Below are positions 46,165-54,916 of a stretch of 64,000 bases of DNA, one piece after another (within the stretch, counting starts at the first letter, position 1; each line of letters opens with the position of its first letter). Source of the DNA: Streptococcus oralis (GTDB lineage: Bacteria; Bacillota; Bacilli; Lactobacillales; Streptococcaceae); contig NZ_CP097843.1 of assembly GCF_023611505.1 (NCBI RefSeq), positions 930,001 through 994,000 on the forward strand, written 5' to 3'. The notes beneath the pieces are model-generated. The model saw only the letters and a program-made list of their open reading frames with translations. It did no database searches and was not told the DNA's origin. The position numbers and the translations under genes are program-made.

Positions 46165-46734
46165 TCAGCTTTTTTTCATGCTTTTAATAAAACGAATTAA
46201 TTTTGAAGGAGCTTTCTGATAAGTTATGTGATTTTCATCTAAAAATTTCCGAAAATCGGCTTTCCCTTTTTCATGGTCTGTGACTTCAAGCTCGAGTTCA
46301 TAGTCCGTCTGGCCAAAGTATCGACTTTCATCTAAGGCCATTAAGCCAATCTCGGTTTTCATTTCATAACGTTGAGTGGAAAGGCAGCCTAGAACAAGCC
46401 AGTCATGACTTTCAATACCAATCTTAGCGAGCTTTTCTAGAACGAGCCCTTGAGGTAGTTTTTGTTTTTCTAGGTACGACTCAGCTTCTGGAAGAGTTAG
46501 TTTCTGGTTGTATTCCATATTTCCTACAGTTTGAGGCACTTTCAAGGTCAATTCCGCCCAATCTGCAAAAGTGCGAATGCGCATGGCAACCTTCTTTTCA
46601 CGCAATTGAAAATCAGGTGTGTCAATGTAGTAGTTTTTTTGATGAACAGGTGCTATATGGGCAAATTGTTTTTTTAAATGATCGTAATCCTCTTTTTTCA
46701 GTAGTGTTTTCAGTTCAATTTCTAAATGTTTCAT
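46165..46734 (-). CDS. CYTH-domain protein (triphosphate tunnel fold)
   Basis: A 189-residue protein whose N-terminus IELKTLL carries the ExExK signature of CYTH enzymes, followed by KVAMRIRTF and ELTLKVPQ, whose basic residues line a triphosphate-binding tunnel. Family members hydrolyse inorganic tri-phosphate, thiamine triphosphate or make cAMP; the acting substrate here is not known. It is divergent from relQ, with which it is often paired in Firmicutes, hinting at nucleotide-signal metabolism. Confidence 0.88.
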   Translation of the reverse strand: MKHLEIELKTLLKKEDYDHLKKQFAHIAPVHQKNYYIDTPDFQLREKKVAMRIRTFADWAELTLKVPQTVGNMEYNQKLTLPEAESYLEKQKLPQGLVLEKLAKIGIESHDWLVLGCLSTQRYEMKTEIGLMALDESRYFGQTDYELELEVTDHEKGKADFRKFLDENHITYQKAPSKLIRFIKSMKKS

Positions 46735-46769
46735 TTTTCTAACCTTTTCTTTATCTTTGAAAGCGGATT

Positions 46770-46799
46770 TATGGTATAATGTACAATGTATTTATTGTA
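46770..46799 (+). promoter_or_regulatory. relQ promoter with an inverted repeat at the transcript start
   Basis: TATGGTATAAT (hexamer 46775-46780) followed at once by TACAAT-GTATTT-ATTGTA (46782-46799), a perfect 6-bp inverted repeat around the expected +1. Confidence 0.55.
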
Positions 46800-46863
46800 T
46801 AAGATTGTAGTGAAAAAATCAAAGATTTTCGATAGAGCAATCAAACATTACAAGGGAGAAAGT

Positions 46864-47535
46864 ATGACCATAGAATGGGAAGAATTTTTAGATCCTTACA
46901 TTCAGGCTGTAGGTGAGTTGAAGATTAAACTTCGTGGGATTCGCAAACAGTATCGTAAGCAAAACAAGCATTCTCCGATTGAGTTTGTAACGGGTCGTGT
47001 CAAACCGATTGAAAGTATTAAAGAAAAGATGGCTCGTCGAGGTATTACTTATGCAACTCTGGAAAATGACTTGCAAGATATCGCAGGGCTACGTGTTATG
47101 GTTCAGTTTGTTGATGACGTGGAAGAAGTTGTTGCAATACTACGTAAACGTCAGGATATGAGAGTCGTTCAGGAACGGGATTATATCACCCATCGTAAGG
47201 CTTCAGGTTATCGTTCTTATCACGTTGTTGTCGAATATACCGTTGACACGATAAATGGGGCTAAGACCATCCTCGCCGAGATTCAAATACGGACTTTGGC
47301 TATGAACTTTTGGGCTACTATTGAGCATTCGCTCAATTATAAGTACCAGGGAGATTTTCCAGAGGATATAAAAGAAAGACTGGAAATCACTGCCAAAATT
47401 GCTCATCAGCTAGATGAAGAAATGGGTAAGATTCGAGATGACATTCAGGAAGCTCAGGCTCTCTTTGATCCTTTGAGTAGAAAACTTAACGATGGTGTAG
47501 GAAATAGTGACGATACAGATGAAGAATACAGGTAA
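46864..47535 (+). CDS. relQ: Small alarmone synthetase RelQ
   Basis: 223 residues from the ATG at 46864 (SD AAGGGAGAAAG). It transfers pyrophosphate from ATP to GTP/GDP to make (p)ppGpp. The synthetase fold is evident: [45 protein letters not shown] and [21 protein letters not shown]; there is no hydrolase or TGS/ACT domain. An in-frame ATG at 46786 would add 26 residues. It leads the relQ-nadK-rluD chain and overlaps nadK by 17 bases. Confidence 0.94.
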   Translation: MTIEWEEFLDPYIQAVGELKIKLRGIRKQYRKQNKHSPIEFVTGRVKPIESIKEKMARRGITYATLENDLQDIAGLRVMVQFVDDVEEVVAILRKRQDMRVVQERDYITHRKASGYRSYHVVVEYTVDTINGAKTILAEIQIRTLAMNFWATIEHSLNYKYQGDFPEDIKERLEITAKIAHQLDEEMGKIRDDIQEAQALFDPLSRKLNDGVGNSDDTDEEYR

Positions 47536-48337
47536 GCGAGTTGACCTCATAGCTAATAGAAAGCCGCAGAGTCAGAAAGTTTTACATAAACTGAGGGAAA
47601 AACTCAAAAAACAGCATTTTATAATTAATGACACAAATCCAGACATCGTCATTTCGATTGGCGGAGATGGGATGCTTTTGTCTGCTTTTCACAAGTACGA
47701 AAATCAGTTAGACAAGGTTCGATTTGTTGGCGTCCATACTGGACATTTAGGCTTTTACACGGATTATCGTGACTTTGAGTTGGACCAGCTGGTTACCAAT
47801 CTCCAACTGGATTCTGGAGCCAAGGTTTCTTACCCAGTCTTGAATGTCAAAGTGACACTTGAAAATGGAGATGTGAAAACCTTCCGTGCTTTAAATGAAG
47901 CGAGCATCCGTCGGTCAGATCGCACCATGGTTGCAGATATCATCATTAACCATGTTCCATTCGAGCGCTTTCGTGGAGATGGTGTGACTGTCTCAACGCC
48001 GACTGGAAGCACTGCCTATAACAAATCCTTGGGAGGAGCGGTTTTGCACCCTACCATTGAAGCCTTGCAACTGACTGAAATTGCGAGCCTCAACAACCGG
48101 GTTTATCGGACTCTAGGATCTTCAATCATCGTTCCGAAGAAAGATAAAATCGAGCTATTACCGACTCGTAATGACTATCACACCCTTTCGGTTGACAATA
48201 GTATCTATTCTTTCCGAAATATAGAAAGGATTGAGTACCAAATCGACCATCACAAGATTCACTTCGTAGCGACACCAAGTCACACTAGTTTCTGGAATCG
48301 TGTCAAAGATGCCTTCATCGGCGAGGTGGACGAATGA
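47519..48337 (+). CDS. nadK: NAD kinase
   Basis: 272 residues from the ATG at 47519, inside the end of relQ; an earlier in-frame start at 47507 is possible. It phosphorylates NAD to [18 protein letters not shown] (GGDG), [18 protein letters not shown] and [19 protein letters not shown] are the family motifs. It overlaps rluD by four bases, so relQ-nadK-rluD are coupled. Confidence 0.95.
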   Translation: MKNTGKRVDLIANRKPQSQKVLHKLREKLKKQHFIINDTNPDIVISIGGDGMLLSAFHKYENQLDKVRFVGVHTGHLGFYTDYRDFELDQLVTNLQLDSGAKVSYPVLNVKVTLENGDVKTFRALNEASIRRSDRTMVADIIINHVPFERFRGDGVTVSTPTGSTAYNKSLGGAVLHPTIEALQLTEIASLNNRVYRTLGSSIIVPKKDKIELLPTRNDYHTLSVDNSIYSFRNIERIEYQIDHHKIHFVATPSHTSFWNRVKDAFIGEVDE

Positions 48338-49230
48338 AGTTCGAATTTATCGCAGATGAACATGTCAAGGTCAAAGCCTTTCTGAAGAAACACGAGGTTT
48401 CTAAAGGACTGTTGGCTAAGATAAAGTTTCGAGGCGGGGCTATTCTGGTCAATGGCCAACCTCAAAATGCGACTTATCTCTTAGATATTGGATACAGGGT
48501 GACTATTGATATCCCTGCAGAGGAAGGGTTTGAGAGCCTTGAAGCAATTGAGCGTCCACTGGATATTCTCTATGAGGATGACCATTTTCTGGTTTTAAAT
48601 AAACCTTATGGAGTAGCATCCATCCCAAGTGTCAATCATTCCAATACCATTGCTAATTTTATAAAGGGCTACTATGTCAAGCAAAATTATGAGAACCAGC
48701 AAGTTCACATCGTAACTAGGCTTGATAGAGATACATCTGGTTTGATGCTCTTTGCCAAGCACGGCTACGCTCATGCACGTTTAGATAAGCAGTTGCAACG
48801 AAAGTCTATCGAAAAACGTTACTTTGCTTTAGTTAAAGGAGCTGGTGTCTTGGAGCCAGAAGGGGAGATTATCGCACCAATTGCGCGTGATGTGGACTCC
48901 ATTATCACTAGACGGGTTGCCAAAGGTGGGAAATACGCTCATACGTCTTACAAAGTTGTAGCGTCTTATGGAAATATTCACCTAGTCGATATTCGCCTGC
49001 ATACTGGACGAACTCATCAGATACGAGTGCATTTTTCCCATATTGGCTTTCCTTTGTTGGGAGACGATTTGTATGGTGGTAGTCTGGATGACGGTATTAA
49101 ACGTCAGGCTCTGCATTGTCATTATTTATCTTTTTATCATCCTTTTCTAGAGCACGATTTGCAGCTAGAAAGCCCCTTACCGGATGATTTCAGCAATCTT
49201 ATTACTCAGTTATCAACTAATACTCTTTAA
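48334..49230 (+). CDS. rluD: RluA-family pseudouridine synthase (RluD-like)
   Basis: A 298-residue enzyme converting uridine to pseudouridine in RNA. The N-terminal S4-like region (about 13-70) is followed by the catalytic [14 protein letters not shown] (Asp in about residue 131) and [28 protein letters not shown]. Whether rRNA (RluD) or other RNA is the target is not settled by sequence; several RluA paralogues exist in streptococci. It starts inside the nadK stop (ATGA). Confidence 0.9.
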   Translation: MKFEFIADEHVKVKAFLKKHEVSKGLLAKIKFRGGAILVNGQPQNATYLLDIGYRVTIDIPAEEGFESLEAIERPLDILYEDDHFLVLNKPYGVASIPSVNHSNTIANFIKGYYVKQNYENQQVHIVTRLDRDTSGLMLFAKHGYAHARLDKQLQRKSIEKRYFALVKGAGVLEPEGEIIAPIARDVDSIITRRVAKGGKYAHTSYKVVASYGNIHLVDIRLHTGRTHQIRVHFSHIGFPLLGDDLYGGSLDDGIKRQALHCHYLSFYHPFLEHDLQLESPLPDDFSNLITQLSTNTL

Positions 49231-49273
49231 AAACTATTTGGAGTATAATTTATTTTATTAAAGGAGAAAACTC

Positions 49274-50248
49274 ATGGAAGTTTTTGAAAGTCTCAAAGCC
49301 AACCTGGTTGGTAAAAATGTACGCATCGTTCTCCCTGAAGGGAAAGAACCTCGTATCCTTCAAGCGACAAAACGTTTGGTTAAAGAAACAGATGTCATCC
49401 CAGTATTGCTTGGTAAACCTGAAAAAATTAAAATCTACCTTGAAATCGAAGGGATCACTGAAGGTTACGAAGTTATCGACCCTGACCACTACGCTAAGTT
49501 TGACGAAATGGTTGCTGCGCTCGTTGAACGTCGTAACGGTAAGATATCAGAAGAAGAAGCTGGTAGACTATTGCGTGAAGACGTTAACTACTTTGGTGTA
49601 ATGCTAGTATATATGGGCTTGGTTGACGGTATGGTTTCAGGTGCACTTCACTCAACTGCTGCAACAGTTCGTCCAGCTCTTCAAATCATTAAAACTCGTC
49701 CTAATGTTACTCGTACTTCAGGTGCCTTCTTGATGACTCGTGGTTCAGAACGTTATCTTTTCGGAGACTGTGCGATCAACATTAATCCTGATGCTGATGA
49801 CTTAGCTGAAATTGCTATTAACTCAGCAATCACTGCGAAAATGTTTGGTATCGAACCCAAAATTGCTATGTTGAGCTATTCAAGTAAAGGTTCTGGTTTT
49901 GGTGAGAACGTTGATAAGGTAGTAGCAGCTACACAACGTGCGCACGAACTACGTCCAGATCTTGAAATAGATGGGGAATTGCAATTTGATGCGGCCTTCC
50001 ACCCTGAAACGGCAGCTTTGAAAGCTCCAGGAAGTAAAGTAGCTGGACAAGCAACTGTATTCATCTTCCCAAGTATAGAAGCTGGAAATATCGGTTACAA
50101 GATTGCAGAACGTCTCGGTGGTTTCTCGGCTGTAGGTCCTGTTTTACAAGGTTTGAATAAGCCAGTTAATGACCTTTCACGTGGATGTAGCTCAGATGAT
50201 GTATATAATCTTACACTAATTACTGCAGCTCAAGCAGTTCATCAATAA
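49274..50248 (+). CDS. pta: Phosphate acetyltransferase
   Basis: A 324-residue enzyme interconverting acetyl-CoA and acetyl phosphate; it supplies substrate for ATP via acetate kinase. DGMVSGALHSTAATVRPALQ, SYSSKGSG and the C-terminal NIGYKIAERLGG and LNKPVNDLSRGCSSDDVYN match the family. The SD AAAGGAG is close to the ATG. The coding bias (GTT, GCA, CGT rich) suggests high expression. A terminator follows. Confidence 0.96.
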   Translation: MEVFESLKANLVGKNVRIVLPEGKEPRILQATKRLVKETDVIPVLLGKPEKIKIYLEIEGITEGYEVIDPDHYAKFDEMVAALVERRNGKISEEEAGRLLREDVNYFGVMLVYMGLVDGMVSGALHSTAATVRPALQIIKTRPNVTRTSGAFLMTRGSERYLFGDCAININPDADDLAEIAINSAITAKMFGIEPKIAMLSYSSKGSGFGENVDKVVAATQRAHELRPDLEIDGELQFDAAFHPETAALKAPGSKVAGQATVFIFPSIEAGNIGYKIAERLGGFSAVGPVLQGLNKPVNDLSRGCSSDDVYNLTLITAAQAVHQ

Positions 50249-50254
50249 GATTTA

Positions 50255-50285
50255 GTCCTCTTTCCCATGGGAAGAGGCTTTTTAG
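50255..50285 (+). terminator. Terminator of pta
   Basis: CCTCTTTCCC and GGGAAGAGG pair with one bulged base, followed by CTTTTTA. Confidence 0.75.
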
Positions 50286-50313
50286 TACTGAGAAAAGGAC
50301 AGCTATAAGCTTC

Positions 50314-50324
50314 TATGTTATACT
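50314..50324 (+). promoter_or_regulatory. Extended -10 promoter placing the mutY transcript start at its ATG
   Basis: TATGTTATACT (hexamer 50319-50324). Six bases (AGATAT) then the ATG at 50331; no SD. Confidence 0.7.
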
Positions 50325-50330
50325 AGATAT

Positions 50331-51506
50331 ATGTTAGATTTGAAAAAATACGGTATCGTCATGTGGCCGGAGGAGAAGATCATTTCTTTTCGTGAGAAAC
50401 TCCTCAACTGGTATGATGAAAACAAGCGAAATCTACCTTGGCGGAGAAGTAAAAATCCTTATCACATCTGGGTATCTGAAATCATGCTCCAGCAAACCAG
50501 GGTGGATACAGTTATTCCATACTACAAACGATTCTTGGACTGGTTTCCAACTGTTGAAAGTCTGGCGAATGCCCCTGAAGAGCGTCTGCTGAAGGCTTGG
50601 GAAGGTTTGGGTTATTATTCTCGAGTACGCAATATGCAAGTTGCTGCTCAGCAGATTATGACTGACTTTGAAGGGACATTTCCAAACACTTACGAAGAAA
50701 TTTCTAGTTTGAAAGGGATTGGCCCCTATACTGCGGGTGCAATTTCCAGTATCGCTTTTAATTTACCCGAGCCTGCGGTCGATGGCAATGTCATGCGAGT
50801 TTTAGCGCGTTTGTTTGAGGTGAATTATGATATTGGAGTTCCCAGCAATCGCAAAATTTTTCAGGCTATGATGGAAATCTTGATTGACCCGAAACGACCA
50901 GGTGACTTTAACCAAGCTCTGATGGATTTAGGCTCTGATATAGAGTCTCCGGTTAACCCTCGACCAGAAGAAAGTCCTGTTAAGGAATTTAGCGCATCCT
51001 ATCAAAATGGAACAATGGATCGATATCCGATCAAAGAACCCAAGAGAAAGCCTCTTTCTATTTATCTGAAGGCTTTGGTTGTGTGCAATGATAGAGGGCA
51101 ATACCTACTTGAGAAAAATGAAAGTGAGAAACTGTTAGCCGGTTTTTGGCACTTCCCACTGATTGAGGTTGACGATTTCTCTAGCGATGATAATCAACTA
51201 GATCTCTTCTCACAAGTCAAAGAGGAAAGCAGAGCATTTGGACCAAGCCCTCAAGAAAACTTTGAGCAGGATTATGATTTAGAAGTGAATTGGTCCCAGC
51301 AAGTATTTGACCAAGTCAAGCATGTATTTAGTCATCGGAAATGGCATATTCAAATCCAAGCTGGTCAAGTGACGGAAACAAAACAGTTTTCTGACAGAGA
51401 AATTCGCTGGGTTTCTTCTCAGGAATTTTCTGATTATCCACTTGCGAAACCTCAACAAAAAATTTGGCAGGCTTATAAAACAAGTTTTGAAGATGAAGGC
51501 CTATAG
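50331..51506 (+). CDS. mutY: Adenine DNA glycosylase MutY lacking the iron-sulfur cluster cysteines
   Basis: A 391-residue glycosylase removing adenine mispaired with 8-oxoguanine. PWRRSKNPYHIWVSEIMLQQTRVDTV contains the catalytic Glu; the helix-hairpin-helix LKGIGPYTAGAISSIAF precedes the catalytic Asp in VDGNVMRVLARL. At the place of the usual C-x6-C-x2-C-x5-C cluster ligands there are E205, P212, S215 and S221, so no 4Fe-4S cluster can form. The C-terminal Nudix-like domain (about 240-380; FWHFPLIEV, VKHVFSHRKWHIQI) recognises 8-oxoG. The gene lies upstream of vicRKX but has its own promoter. Confidence 0.93.
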   Translation: MLDLKKYGIVMWPEEKIISFREKLLNWYDENKRNLPWRRSKNPYHIWVSEIMLQQTRVDTVIPYYKRFLDWFPTVESLANAPEERLLKAWEGLGYYSRVRNMQVAAQQIMTDFEGTFPNTYEEISSLKGIGPYTAGAISSIAFNLPEPAVDGNVMRVLARLFEVNYDIGVPSNRKIFQAMMEILIDPKRPGDFNQALMDLGSDIESPVNPRPEESPVKEFSASYQNGTMDRYPIKEPKRKPLSIYLKALVVCNDRGQYLLEKNESEKLLAGFWHFPLIEVDDFSSDDNQLDLFSQVKEESRAFGPSPQENFEQDYDLEVNWSQQVFDQVKHVFSHRKWHIQIQAGQVTETKQFSDREIRWVSSQEFSDYPLAKPQQKIWQAYKTSFEDEGL

Positions 51507-51533
51507 TAGCCATTTGTGCCTTCTTTGCATTTT

Positions 51534-51544
51534 TTTGTTATAAT
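51534..51544 (+). promoter_or_regulatory. Promoter of vicRKX
   Basis: TTTGTTATAAT, an extended -10 (hexamer 51539-51544); TTGTGC 19 bases upstream is a possible -35. The SD AAAAGGTG lies before the vicR ATG. Confidence 0.6.
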
Positions 51545-51565
51545 AGATAGAGAAAAGGTGATAAA

Positions 51566-52273
51566 ATGAAAAAAATATTAATTGTAGATGATGAGAAACC
51601 AATCTCAGATATTATTAAGTTTAATATGGCCAAGGAAGGTTATGAAGTTGTTACAGCCTTCAATGGTCGTGAGGCAATCGAGCTATTTGAAGCAGAGCAA
51701 CCTGACATTATTATCCTCGACTTGATGTTACCTGAAATTGATGGTTTAGAAGTTGCTAAAGCTATTCGCAAGACCAGTAGTGTTCCTATCATCATGCTCT
51801 CAGCCAAGGATAGCGAGTTTGACAAGGTTATTGGTTTAGAGTTAGGTGCAGATGATTATGTTACAAAACCTTTCTCAAACCGTGAGTTGCAGGCTCGTGT
51901 TAAGGCCCTTCTTCGTCGTACCGATCTAGTTTCAGTAGATAACCAAGAGTCTGATGAGAAGAAGGCGCAACCTTTACAAATTGGTGATTTGGAAATCGTT
52001 CCAGATGCTTACGTGGCAAAGAAATATGGTGAGGAATTAGATTTGACCCACCGTGAGTTTGAGCTCTTATATCACTTGGCTTCCCATATTGGACAAGTGA
52101 TTACGCGTGAACACTTGCTTGAGACTGTTTGGGGTTATGATTATTTTGGTGATGTTCGGACAGTGGACGTGACTATTAGACGTTTGCGTGAAAAAATTGA
52201 AGATACTCCAAGCCGTCCAGAGTATATCCTCACCCGTCGTGGTGTTGGCTACTATATGAAAAATAATGATTGA
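51566..52273 (+). CDS. vicR: Response regulator VicR (WalR)
   Basis: A 235-residue OmpR-family regulator. The receiver domain has [10 protein letters not shown], the phospho-acceptor Asp in [13 protein letters not shown] (about residue 52), and the conserved Lys in DDYVTKPF. The C-terminal winged helix has [12 protein letters not shown] and [19 protein letters not shown]. VicR controls cell-wall hydrolases and is essential in pneumococcus. It overlaps vicK by eight bases. Confidence 0.96.
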   Translation: MKKILIVDDEKPISDIIKFNMAKEGYEVVTAFNGREAIELFEAEQPDIIILDLMLPEIDGLEVAKAIRKTSSVPIIMLSAKDSEFDKVIGLELGADDYVTKPFSNRELQARVKALLRRTDLVSVDNQESDEKKAQPLQIGDLEIVPDAYVAKKYGEELDLTHREFELLYHLASHIGQVITREHLLETVWGYDYFGDVRTVDVTIRRLREKIEDTPSRPEYILTRRGVGYYMKNND

Positions 52274-53615
52274 AGATATTAGACAAACTATTCTGACCAG
52301 TGATTTTATCTTTATCCTGATTTTACTTGGCTTTATCCTGGTGGTGACCTTGCTCTTACTGGAAAATCGTCGGGATAATATCCGTCTGAAGGAGATAAAT
52401 CAAAAGGTTAAGGACTTGATTGCAGGTGATTATTCTCAAGTTTTGGACTTGCAAGGAAGTACAGAAATCACCAATATCACCAATAATCTAAACGATTTGT
52501 CAGAAGTTATTCGTTTGACCCAAGAAAATCTGGAACAAGAGAGTAAACGATTGAACAGTATTCTTTCTTATATGACTGATGGCGTCCTTGCGACTAATCG
52601 CCGTGGCCAGATTACCATGATCAACGATATGGCAAAGAAACAGCTCGGTGTGCAGAAAGAAGATGTTCTTAATAAAAGCATCCTCGAATTGCTTAAGATA
52701 GAAGATGAGTATGAGCTGCGTGACCTGATTACACAGATTCCAGAGTTGACGATTGACTCCCAGGATGTAAATGGGGAATACCTGAGCCTTCGTGTACGTT
52801 TTGCTCTGGTTCGTCGTGAGTCAGGTTTCATCTCTGGTTTGGTTGCCGTTTTACATGATACGACCGAGCAAGAGAAGGAAGAGCGTGAGCGAAGACTCTT
52901 TGTTTCGAATGTCAGTCATGAGTTGCGTACTCCTTTGACCAGTGTTAAATCTTATCTCGAAGCCTTGGATGAGGGAGCTCTGTATGATCCTGTCGCCCCT
53001 GATTTTATTAAGGTCTCACTCGATGAAACCAACCGTATGATGCGTATGGTGACAGATCTCTTGCATCTATCTCGTATTGACAATGCGACTACTAAACTGG
53101 ATATAGAGTTGATTAACTTTACAGCCTTTATCACCTTCATCCTCAACCGTTTTGATAAGATGAGAAATCAGGATGAAGAGAAAAAATATGAGCTAGTGAG
53201 AGATTATCCAATAACTTCAGTTTGGATTGAGATTGATACGGATAAGATGACCCAGGTGATTGATAATATTCTTAACAATGCCATCAAGTATTCACCAGAT
53301 GGTGGGAAGATTACGGTTAGCATGAAAACCACGGATGACCAGATGATTTTATCAATTTCTGACCAGGGTCTTGGGATTCCAAAACAAGATTTGCCTAGGA
53401 TTTTTGACCGCTTTTACCGTGTGGATCGCGCAAGAAGTCGTGCTCAAGGTGGGACTGGTCTAGGTCTGGCTATCGCGAAAGAAATCATCAAACAACACAA
53501 TGGTTTTATTTGGGCAAAAAGCGAATACGGTAAGGGCTCAACCTTTACCATAGTGCTCCCTTATGATAAGGATGCCGTAAAAGAAGAAATATGGGAGGAC
53601 GAAATAGAAGACTAG
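52266..53615 (+). CDS. vicK: Sensor histidine kinase VicK (WalK), single-span form
   Basis: A 449-residue kinase. It has only one membrane span (about residues 12-33) and a short outer segment, the streptococcal form lacking the large external domain of Bacillus WalK. Then a HAMP-like linker, a PAS domain (about 95-205), the H-box [23 protein letters not shown] with the phospho-histidine, the N-box [17 protein letters not shown]1 DQGLGIP and G2 [13 protein letters not shown]. It phosphorylates VicR and can also act as its phosphatase. Confidence 0.96.
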   Translation: MIEDIRQTILTSDFIFILILLGFILVVTLLLLENRRDNIRLKEINQKVKDLIAGDYSQVLDLQGSTEITNITNNLNDLSEVIRLTQENLEQESKRLNSILSYMTDGVLATNRRGQITMINDMAKKQLGVQKEDVLNKSILELLKIEDEYELRDLITQIPELTIDSQDVNGEYLSLRVRFALVRRESGFISGLVAVLHDTTEQEKEERERRLFVSNVSHELRTPLTSVKSYLEALDEGALYDPVAPDFIKVSLDETNRMMRMVTDLLHLSRIDNATTKLDIELINFTAFITFILNRFDKMRNQDEEKKYELVRDYPITSVWIEIDTDKMTQVIDNILNNAIKYSPDGGKITVSMKTTDDQMILSISDQGLGIPKQDLPRIFDRFYRVDRARSRAQGGTGLGLAIAKEIIKQHNGFIWAKSEYGKGSTFTIVLPYDKDAVKEEIWEDEIED

Positions 53616-53616
53616 A

Positions 53617-54426
53617 ATGAGTGAAAAAGGCTTTAAATACAGTATTTTAGCATCAGGTTCCAGTGGAAATTCCTTTTATCTGGAAACTCCAAAAAAGAAA
53701 ATCTTAGTGGATGCAGGCTTGTCTGGTAAGAAAATCACCAGTCTTTTGAGCGAAATCAATCGTAAGCCAGAAGATTTGGATGCTATCTTGATTACGCATG
53801 AACATTCAGATCATATTCATGGAGTTGGTGTATTGGCTCGCAAATATGGTATGGACCTTTACGCCAATGAAAAAACCTGGCAGGCTATGGAAAATAGCAA
53901 GTACCTCGGTAAGGTGGATTCATCGCAGAAGCATATTTTTGAAATGGGTAAAACCAAAACCTTTGGCGATATTGATATTGAGAGTTTTGGGGTTAGCCAT
54001 GATGCGGTAGCACCCCAGTTTTACCGCTTTATGAAAGATGACAAGAGCTTTGTCATGCTGACCGATACAGGTTACGTCAGTGACCGTATGGCAGGAATTG
54101 TCGAAAATGCAGACGGTTATCTCATCGAGTCCAACCACGACGTAGAAATCTTGAGAGCAGGATCTTACGCTTGGCGTCTCAAACAGAGAATTCTATCGGA
54201 TCTCGGTCACCTCTCTAACGAGGATGGTGCTGAGGCCATGATTCGTGCAATGGGAAATCGTACCAAGAAAATCTACCTCGGGCATTTGTCCAAAGAGAAC
54301 AATATCAAGGAGCTGGCTCATATGACCATGGTCAACCAGCTAGCACAAGCTGATCTGGGAGTAGGAGTAGACTTTAAAGTTTACGACACTTCCCCAGATA
54401 CTGCAACACCATTGACAGATATATAA
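53617..54426 (+). CDS. vicX: VicX, metallo-beta-lactamase-fold protein (YycJ/WalJ-like)
   Basis: A 269-residue protein with the metal motif THEHSDHIHG (about residues 59-68), TDTGYVSD and the C-terminal YLGHLSKENN. YycJ/VicX proteins are co-transcribed with VicRK and affect DNA repair and cell-envelope traits; the substrate is unknown, though the fold suggests a nuclease. One base separates it from vicK, and a bidirectional terminator follows. Confidence 0.93.
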   Translation: MSEKGFKYSILASGSSGNSFYLETPKKKILVDAGLSGKKITSLLSEINRKPEDLDAILITHEHSDHIHGVGVLARKYGMDLYANEKTWQAMENSKYLGKVDSSQKHIFEMGKTKTFGDIDIESFGVSHDAVAPQFYRFMKDDKSFVMLTDTGYVSDRMAGIVENADGYLIESNHDVEILRAGSYAWRLKQRILSDLGHLSNEDGAEAMIRAMGNRTKKIYLGHLSKENNIKELAHMTMVNQLAQADLGVGVDFKVYDTSPDTATPLTDI

Positions 54427-54451
54427 AAAGAAGGCAAGTGCCTTCTTTTTT
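54425..54451. terminator. Bidirectional terminator between vicX and the thioredoxin-like gene
   Basis: AAAAAGAAGGCA-AG-TGCCTTCTTTTTT; A-run and T-run on either side of a 9-bp stem. Confidence 0.88.
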
Positions 54452-54458
54452 ATATTTT

Positions 54459-54806
54459 TTACAACCCAGCAAATTCCTTGATTTCTTGTGCGGACATGGA
54501 AGAGTCGCAACGGACCTTGATCTGGCCATCTGCAATGTGGACAAAGCCTGGTACGGTTGGGATTCCATAACGTGAGCGGAATTCTTGCAATTCATTGAGT
54601 TGGCTTGGTTCTTCACTGTTGATGAAGTAGATGTGGGCTTTGGTTTCAGATACGACACCTGCCAATGTACCAGCAAATTTACGGCAGTAAGGGCAAGTTT
54701 TACGACCGATGAAGAAGGTTGCAGTTTCTTTATTATCAAGTGCTTCTTGAGCACGGGCAACAGTTGTGACTTCAAGATCTTTAATATTTTCTAAAAATTG
54801 TTCCAT
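54459..54806 (-). CDS. Thioredoxin-like protein (PedC/bacteriocin-accessory type)
   Basis: A 115-residue thioredoxin-fold protein with a CPYC active site in FFIGRKTCPYCRKFAG (cysteines at about 38 and 41) and the cis-proline loop GIPTVPGFVHI. There is no signal peptide, so it is cytoplasmic. Family members are labelled bacteriocin transport accessory proteins, but no bacteriocin genes are beside it; a general thiol-disulfide role is as likely. SD GAGGTAA upstream, monocistronic. Confidence 0.85.
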   Translation of the reverse strand: MEQFLENIKDLEVTTVARAQEALDNKETATFFIGRKTCPYCRKFAGTLAGVVSETKAHIYFINSEEPSQLNELQEFRSRYGIPTVPGFVHIADGQIKVRCDSSMSAQEIKEFAGL

Positions 54807-54875
54807 GAGTTTACCTCGCTTTCATTGATATGTCTAGTATGCCACAAAGTTCCTAAAATTGCTTAGATTTGATAC

Positions 54876-54909
54876 GAAAAAAAGATGAGACTAGTTTATC
54901 TCATCTTTA
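54876..54909 (-). terminator. Terminator of pgcA
   Basis: On the minus strand AAAGATGAGA-TAAACTAG-TCTCATCTTT and a run of T. Confidence 0.85.
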
Positions 54910-54916
54910 TAGAGTG

